In this document: positions 24,395-27,241 of the stretch, in pieces
Layout: every line of letters begins with the position of its first letter
Position numbering within the stretch: position 1 is the first letter of the stretch
Source of the DNA: a virus
DNA: 27,241 bases
Direction: 5' to 3' (one strand)
Virus record (IMG/VR): IMGVR_UViG_3300025030_000369
Location: 1-27,241 of that record
Made by a program: the position numbers and the translations under genes
Notes under the pieces: model-generated
Seen by the model: only the letters and a program-made list of their open reading frames with translations
Database searches by the model: none
Told to the model about the DNA's origin: nothing

Positions 24395-24550
24395 ATGACG
24401 CAACAAAAAGCGGTGGAAATAATGCGGGAATTTCTTACAATGGACGACGAGCAATTTATTCTTTTTAGAGTTTTTGAGTTAAAACAATATCTTGGCGAGT
24501 TTGCCAAAGAATTAAAAGAGAAATCAAAAAATGGAAAGAAAACCAGATAA
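24395..24550 (+). CDS. Small helical protein before amidase
   Basis: A 51-residue helical protein (MTQQKAVEIMREFLTMDDEQ...), acidic in the middle and Lys-rich at the C-terminus (KEKSKNGKKTR). An in-frame ATG at 24356 would add 13 residues with no SD; ATG 24395 starts the regular helix. Overlaps the amidase start by 20 bases. Function unknown; could be an accessory of the lysis cassette. Confidence 0.5.
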   Translation: MTQQKAVEIMREFLTMDDEQFILFRVFELKQYLGEFAKELKEKSKNGKKTR

Positions 24551-25169
24551 AAATAATCCCTCTTGGCTGATAATCCATCACGCAGGAGGGCTCGCCACCG
24601 ACCCCGAATGGGATTCTTCGGGATTAACGATTAAACAGATTGATGATTATCATAAACAGAAATGGCCTTATTTCGTTAGCCAGTTCGGATTTTGGGCAGG
24701 ATACCATTACATCATTACCAAAGATGGCAGGGTAACCCAAACCAGACCAAACGATGAAGAGGGAGCTCATACTGTTGGTCTCAATACTTCCAGTATCGGA
24801 ATATGTCTTACGGGTAACTTCTCCCGAAAAGGAAAAAATGGAACTCCGAATGAGGAACAAAAAATATCCTTTGCCAATTTAGCTTCGGAATTGATGAAAA
24901 AATATGATATTCCTTTAAGTAGAATAGTGCCCCACAGAGTTTTCGGGAAAACTTCTTGCTACGGGAAAAATTTAATGGAAAACTGGGCGAGAAATCAAGT
25001 AGCGTTAAGAATAAGCACGGAAGAAATAAAAATAAAACTTCTGCGTGAAAAAATATCTCTTATTGAAAAACTGATTCAGATTTATACGATTCTGCTTCGG
25101 CAAATGAAAGCCAGTAAATCGGGAAGAGTTCTTGGAGGATTCGGATCGGAGTGGCACGAAGCGCAATAA
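24531..25169 (+). CDS. N-acetylmuramoyl-L-alanine amidase (Amidase_2)
   Basis: A 212-residue zinc amidase that cuts the bond between N-acetylmuramic acid and L-Ala in peptidoglycan. The fold shows LIIHHAGG (zinc ligand H16), the substrate strand GYHYIITKDGRV (Y58), GAHTVGLNTSSIGICLTGNF, and VPHRVFGKTSCYG with zinc ligands H135 and C143, matching the His-His-Cys set of Amidase_2/T7-lysozyme-like enzymes. The C-terminal 55 residues form a helical tail. No signal peptide, so a holin is needed to release it. It is the main endolysin candidate. Confidence 0.92.
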   Translation: MERKPDKNNPSWLIIHHAGGLATDPEWDSSGLTIKQIDDYHKQKWPYFVSQFGFWAGYHYIITKDGRVTQTRPNDEEGAHTVGLNTSSIGICLTGNFSRKGKNGTPNEEQKISFANLASELMKKYDIPLSRIVPHRVFGKTSCYGKNLMENWARNQVALRISTEEIKIKLLREKISLIEKLIQIYTILLRQMKASKSGRVLGGFGSEWHEAQ

Positions 25170-25203
25170 CAAAGGTCGGGTTAAAATAATAAAATAAAAA
25201 ATT

Positions 25204-25401
25204 ATGAATTTAGATTGGAATATAATAAAATCAAGAACGATTCAGATATTAACGATTTTGCTCGCCGTCAATGTCATCCCCGAAGTTCGGCAGGCGATAC
25301 CACCAAATGTCCTCTCGGTGATTGACGCAATTTTGATTGCCTTGGCTGGATATTTTAGAATCAATCCGAAGCAATCGCTGGGAGGATTAAAAAAGAAATA
25401 A
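25204..25401 (+). CDS. Holin-like two-helix membrane protein
   Basis: A 65-residue protein with two hydrophobic segments (residues 12-27, TIQILTILLAVNVIPE, and 37-52, LSVIDAILIALAGYFR) and a basic tail (QSLGGLKKK). The second segment ends in YFRINPKQ, a pattern common in small phage membrane proteins. Immediately after the amidase, this is a good holin or lysis-membrane candidate. Its TAA is followed at once by an ATG (25402). Confidence 0.65.
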   Translation: MNLDWNIIKSRTIQILTILLAVNVIPEVRQAIPPNVLSVIDAILIALAGYFRINPKQSLGGLKKK

Positions 25402-25482
25402 ATGGTCGGATTAATAATTAAAACATTTCTTATTGCGTCTTCAATCCTTTACTGGATTTGGATATTCAATATGATTCTTTAA
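25402..25482 (+). CDS. 26-residue membrane peptide
   Basis: ATG 25402 follows the preceding TAA without a gap. The 26 residues (MVGLIIKTFLIASSILYWIW, then IFNMIL) are almost wholly hydrophobic and could cross the membrane once. Too short to classify; tight stop-start coupling with the holin-like gene supports translation. Confidence 0.4.
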   Translation: MVGLIIKTFLIASSILYWIWIFNMIL

Positions 25483-25483
25483 T

Positions 25484-25522
25484 ATGGCAAAAGGCAAAAA
25501 GTCAAAAAAGGGAAAGAAATAA
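25484..25522 (+). CDS. 12-residue Lys-rich peptide ORF
   Basis: ATG 25484 to TAA 25520-25522 encodes MAKGKKSKKGKK. The ORF begins one base after the previous stop. Such a short basic peptide may be a real micro-ORF or chance. Listed because no other reading of the stretch is apparent. Confidence 0.25.
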   Translation: MAKGKKSKKGKK

Positions 25523-25541
25523 AAAAAGCCCCTTTCGGGGC
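25521..25541 (-). terminator. Minus-strand intrinsic terminator
   Basis: On the minus strand a GCCCC-GAAA-GGGGC hairpin (complement of 25541-25528) is followed by seven T (complement of 25527-25521), the form of an intrinsic terminator. On the plus strand there is no T-run after the hairpin, so leftward transcription is the natural reading. Confidence 0.8.
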
Positions 25542-25596
25542 AGAGATTTATCGAAAGACAATGCTGACGACTTCTCTTGATTAAAAGACGGAATAA
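25521..25596 (-). ncRNA. Candidate minus-strand small RNA
   Basis: Between the minus-strand promoter (25628-25602) and terminator (25541-25521) lies an untranslated stretch of about 75 nt. It can fold as CTTTT-AATC-AAGAG near its 5' end and has AGAGA/TCTCT arms before the terminator hairpin. No ORF longer than a few codons fits. It would be a short phage regulatory RNA; targets unknown. Confidence 0.5.
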
Positions 25597-25601
25597 AGAT
25601 T

Positions 25602-25628
25602 GTTTTATTACGCCAAATAGAATGTCAA
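25602..25628 (-). promoter_or_regulatory. Minus-strand TTGACA promoter
   Basis: Minus strand: TTGACA (complement of 25623-25628), 15-nt spacer, TAAAAC (complement of 25602-25607). The -35 is followed by T, giving TTGACAT as in the other two promoters. The 15-nt spacer is shorter than ideal. Start near 25595, with a terminator about 70 nt downstream. Confidence 0.55.
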
Positions 25629-26040
25629 AAAAATAATTGGCTTCCTGGTGATAGCTTTCCTTGTCGCTTCCTTACCAGCTCAAGCCCCACAACCGCCCAC
25701 AATGCCCGGATTGGTAGTAATACTCGGAAATACCCTGAAAGCCTCTGTAGCGTTGAATTTTCCCCTTAAAGTGGGGGTTCTGGCGAGCAAGACAGACATC
25801 GCAGACGAGATTTGGGAAACAATCCAGTGCGAATCGGGCTGGAATAATTCGGCTGTTGGAAAAAAGGGAGAAATAGGCGTAGCCCAATTTCTGCCTTCAA
25901 CTTGGTCTTGGATGTCGGAACTTGCTAATTTTAATGGCGATATTTATAATGGACAAGACCAGTTATGGTTGATGGAATGGGCTTGGAACAATCCTCCTTT
26001 ACAAGAACATTGGTCGTGCTATAAAAAGGTCGGAAAATAA
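25622..26040 (+). CDS. Lytic transglycosylase-like lysozyme (start region frameshifted)
   Basis: The open frame from GTG 25648 gives 130 residues with a short hydrophobic N-terminus and a lysozyme-like domain: catalytic Glu in IQCESGWN (E62 from GTG), AVGKKGEIGVAQFLPSTW, and Trp-rich strands near the C-terminus, fitting soluble lytic transglycosylases that cut glycan strands. ATG 25622 precedes an A7 tract; as written its frame stops after four codons (MSKK), but one more A would join it to the open frame and create an excellent signal peptide (MSKKIIGFLVIAFLVASL, cut after PAQA). Neither start has a clear SD. I give the span from the ATG; the GTG start at 25648 is the intact alternative. Confidence 0.65.
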
Positions 26041-26066
26041 AATAACTTATGATGGGAGAAAAACCT

Positions 26067-26195
26067 ATGACTGAATTTTTTATGGAAGAACCAACCGCCC
26101 CAGAAGGGGAAGAAGAAAAAGTTGAAACCCCACAGGGGGGAGAAACCGAAGCCCCGAAGGAAGAAGAACCCGAAGCAGGAGAAGAAAAGGAATAG
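26067..26195 (+). CDS. Short very acidic peptide
   Basis: A 42-residue ORF starting ATG 26067 with GGGAG at 26054-26058 (8-nt spacing); an upstream ATG 26049 would add six residues. More than a third is Glu, with repeats of GEEE/EEEP and Pro, predicted disordered. Repeated acidic tails occur in phage inhibitors and DNA mimics, but nothing specific is recognised. It ends just before a terminator. Confidence 0.5.
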   Translation: MTEFFMEEPTAPEGEEEKVETPQGGETEAPKEEEPEAGEEKE

Positions 26196-26208
26196 TAAGA
26201 AGACCAGG

Positions 26209-26229
26209 AACCGCCGCGAGGCGGTTTTT
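26209..26229 (+). terminator. Intrinsic terminator after lysis/late block
   Basis: AACCGCC (26209-26215) pairs with GGCGGTT (26220-26226) with loop GCGA and is followed by TTTTT (26225-26229). It closes the rightward late transcript before the next promoter at 26274. Confidence 0.9.
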
Positions 26230-26273
26230 GGTTGGGTGTGGATAAGGGGCGACTTTAAGAGGAATTTTAGGAC

Positions 26274-26301
26274 TTGACATAGTTGCTGGATAGAATAAAA
26301 T
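26274..26301 (+). promoter_or_regulatory. Sigma70-type promoter ahead of replication initiator
   Basis: TTGACA at 26274-26279, 16-nt spacer, TAAAAT at 26296-26301. The -35 region reads TTGACATAGT, identical over 10 bases to the promoter at 3046. Predicted start near 26308. Confidence 0.8.
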
Positions 26302-26307
26302 AAATTA

Positions 26308-26420
26308 TATGGTCAAAATAATGAGAAACAATTTAATAAATAATTATCGGCAACAGGCCGGAATTGTCTATAGGTTCTCATTAACCTTGACCACGATTCC
26401 GGCCTTTTGCTTGTAAAAAT
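26308..26420 (+). ncRNA. Attenuator-like leader of replication initiator
   Basis: Stem A: GGTCAA (26311-26316) with TTGACC (26387-26392) and TAATGAGAA (26319-26327) with TTCTCATTA (26375-26383), 15 bp with an internal loop. Stem B: GGCCGGAAT (26356-26364) with ATTCCGGCC (26396-26404), 9 bp, followed by TTTT (26405-26408), a terminator. A small hairpin inside A (AATT..CGG/CCG..AATT, 26342-26365) uses the 5' arm of B, so A plus this hairpin and B are alternatives. The layout is that of a terminator/antiterminator switch. No known family recognised. Confidence 0.6.
26356..26408 (+). terminator. Terminator hairpin within initiator leader
   Basis: Perfect 9-bp GC-rich stem GGCCGGAAT/ATTCCGGCC with a 31-nt loop, followed by TTTTGCTTG. 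The loop is long and the T-run short (4), so termination may be partial or conditional. It lies 12 bases before ATG 26421. Confidence 0.6.
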
Positions 26421-27101
26421 ATGGAACAAGAAAAACTTATAAAAATAGATGATGAAAGCAAGGATAAAAGGTATTTTACTATTATCCCAAATTTCATTCT
26501 TAATCATTCAACAGCAATAGACCAAGCTCTTTATTCTCAAATGAAAAGATTGACGGAAGAAGAAGGCAAAAATATCTGTTATCCGTCTTTTAATTATTTA
26601 ATGAAACAACTAAAAATTGGAAAAGGTAATTTAAGAAAATCAATAAAATATCTTATAAAAAACAGATGGATAGATGATACTGGGAAAAGAAGGGTTAGGA
26701 CAAAAGGCGGTTATCAAATGATTCAATCTTATAAAATAAACGATATTTGGAAGTTGAATATGGAATACTATCAAAGGGGTCAAGGGGGTGCTGAAAATAC
26801 TCCCCTTGCTGAAAATCAAGGGGGTTCTGAAACTATCAAAGGGGGTGCTGAAAATGAGCAAGGGGGTGCTGGTTATGTCGCCATAAGAAGAACCATTAAA
26901 GAAGAACCATTAAAGAATAACAATAAAGAAATTTGTTTTTTATTAAAAGATTGGAACGAACGACAACTTTCCCCAATTGCCAACTTTATACCAGAAAATA
27001 TAGTCAATAAATATGGGGTGGTAAAAATCGGGAATCTATTTAAGAAGTTTGGGCCGGTGAATAATGGGTTCAGTCAATTTTTAAGCGAATTAAAAAAATA
27101 A
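26421..27101 (+). CDS. Replication initiator (lambda O-like HTH protein)
   Basis: A 226-residue protein. The N-terminal 100 residues (YFTIIPNFILNHSTAIDQAL; YPSFNYLMKQLKIGKGNLRK; SIKYLIKNRWID) form the winged-helix domain found in phage replication initiators. A Gly/Gln/Glu linker (residues 118-155: QGGAEN, QGGSET, KGGAEN, QGGAGY) is encoded by DNA iterons, as in phage O-type initiators whose gene contains the origin. The C-terminal part may recruit helicase. Initiators bind iterons to open DNA and load the replicative helicase. Its leader carries an attenuator-like structure. No SD. Confidence 0.75.
   Translation: MEQEKLIKIDDESKDKRYFTIIPNFILNHSTAIDQALYSQMKRLTEEEGKNICYPSFNYLMKQLKIGKGNLRKSIKYLIKNRWIDDTGKRRVRTKGGYQMIQSYKINDIWKLNMEYYQRGQGGAENTPLAENQGGSETIKGGAENEQGGAGYVAIRRTIKEEPLKNNNKEICFLLKDWNERQLSPIANFIPENIVNKYGVVKIGNLFKKFGPVNNGFSQFLSELKK
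26781..26876 (+). repeat. Iterons: candidate replication origin
   Basis: Four direct copies of CAAGGGGGTGCTGAAAAT or near variants at 26781-26798, 26817-26834, 26837-26855 and 26859-26876, with a partial copy before the first and a short reverse-oriented CTCCCCTTG piece (26800-26808). The last three are spaced 21 bp apart (two helical turns; 7 codons), the first 36 bp before the second. Iterons inside the initiator gene mark an O-type origin. Confidence 0.7.
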
Positions 27102-27113
27102 AATGAAAAAAGA

Positions 27114-27241
27114 ATGGAAATAGTATTTTGGTTATTAGTTGCCCATTTTATCGCTGACTATCCATTGCAAACAGCCGAAATGGGGAAATATAAAAATCCG
27201 AGAAATCAGCCCGTTCCGCCAGACATAAAAGCGAAACCAGT
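27114..27241 (+). CDS. DUF3307-like membrane protein, N-terminal part
   Basis: The window ends inside this gene; 42 residues are visible. MEIVFWLLVAHFIADYPLQT then AEMGKYKNPR matches the start of DUF3307 proteins (a hydrophobic stretch with AHF+ADY.LQT), multi-TM proteins found in phages and bacteria whose function is unknown. A short ATG..TAG (MKKEWK) at 27103-27123 overlaps in another frame and is not counted. No SD is visible. Confidence 0.65.
   Translation, partial: MEIVFWLLVAHFIADYPLQTAEMGKYKNPRNQPVPPDIKAKP

Noticed and set aside
25528-25541. GCCCC/GGGGC hairpin as a rightward terminator after the lysis genes
   Set aside because: The plus strand has no T-run after it; the A7 on the left makes it a leftward terminator instead.
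26781-26876. CRISPR array
   Set aside because: Repeats are only 18-19 bp, spaced 21 bp, keep an open reading frame and have no unique spacers; they fit iterons.
1-27241. Recoded TGA (as in Gracilibacteria/Absconditabacteria phages)
   Set aside because: Genes end at TGA in several places with the next gene starting in an ATGA or TTGA overlap, and no long gene has internal TGA.

Overview
This window is a stretch of a tailed-phage genome (or prophage): packaging, head, tail, lysis and the start of a replication module. The gene set has terminase small and large subunits, portal, scaffold-like protein, major capsid protein, head-tail adaptor, tail nozzle and large ejected internal proteins, but no tape measure, tail-tube or baseplate gene. 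That order and those absences point to a short-tailed (podovirus-like) phage. All genes read rightward except one 54-codon membrane protein. TGA acts as a stop (e.g. 657-659, 7107-7109), so the standard bacterial code applies. The host cannot be proved from the sequence. The Ser/Thr-rich fibre proteins, with VGIGT-, SGTWNG- and ASSSNWD-type segments behind signal peptides, the low G+C and the mostly SD-poor starts resemble Patescibacteria (candidate phyla radiation) sequences and their phages. That assignment is inference.

Layout. 1-3016: end of an unknown gene, a small unknown gene, a DUF3008-like protein, TerS, TerL, then three small genes (membrane peptide, coiled coil, zinc ribbon). 3017-3183: promoter, structured leader and terminator hairpin that contains the portal Shine-Dalgarno. 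3184-8338: portal, two helical/accessory proteins, scaffold candidate, major capsid protein with an inserted domain. 8383-14905: a block of exported or membrane-anchored proteins (two small anchored proteins, a coiled-coil protein, a 695-residue fibre-like protein, a jelly-roll protein, a small TM protein and a papain-like protein lacking the usual catalytic His and Asn). 14909-23174: adaptor, nozzle, anchored fibre, and two large internal (ejection) proteins. 23175-25522: minus-strand membrane peptide, structured leader, holin-like protein, a G+C-richer pair of small genes with strong SDs, amidase, second holin-like protein and tiny ORFs. 25521-26229: candidate minus-strand small RNA, lytic transglycosylase with an apparent start-proximal frameshift, acidic peptide, terminator. 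26274-27241: promoter, attenuator-like leader, replication initiator with internal iterons (a lambda-O-like origin arrangement), and the start of a DUF3307-like membrane protein.

How it fits together. TerS/TerL package DNA through the portal into a shell built by the capsid and scaffold proteins; the adaptor and nozzle close the head; the helical proteins are likely ejected at infection; amidase, transglycosylase and small TM proteins release progeny. The most unusual signal is regulatory. Two promoters sharing the 10-mer TTGACATAGT (3046 and 26274) each drive a leader of about 100 nt that ends in an intrinsic terminator right before a key gene (portal; replication initiator). A third TTGACAT promoter on the minus strand (25628) is followed by a short RNA and terminator, and another leader (23415-23491) has pseudoknot-compatible pairings. 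These suggest phage-encoded attenuators or small RNAs.
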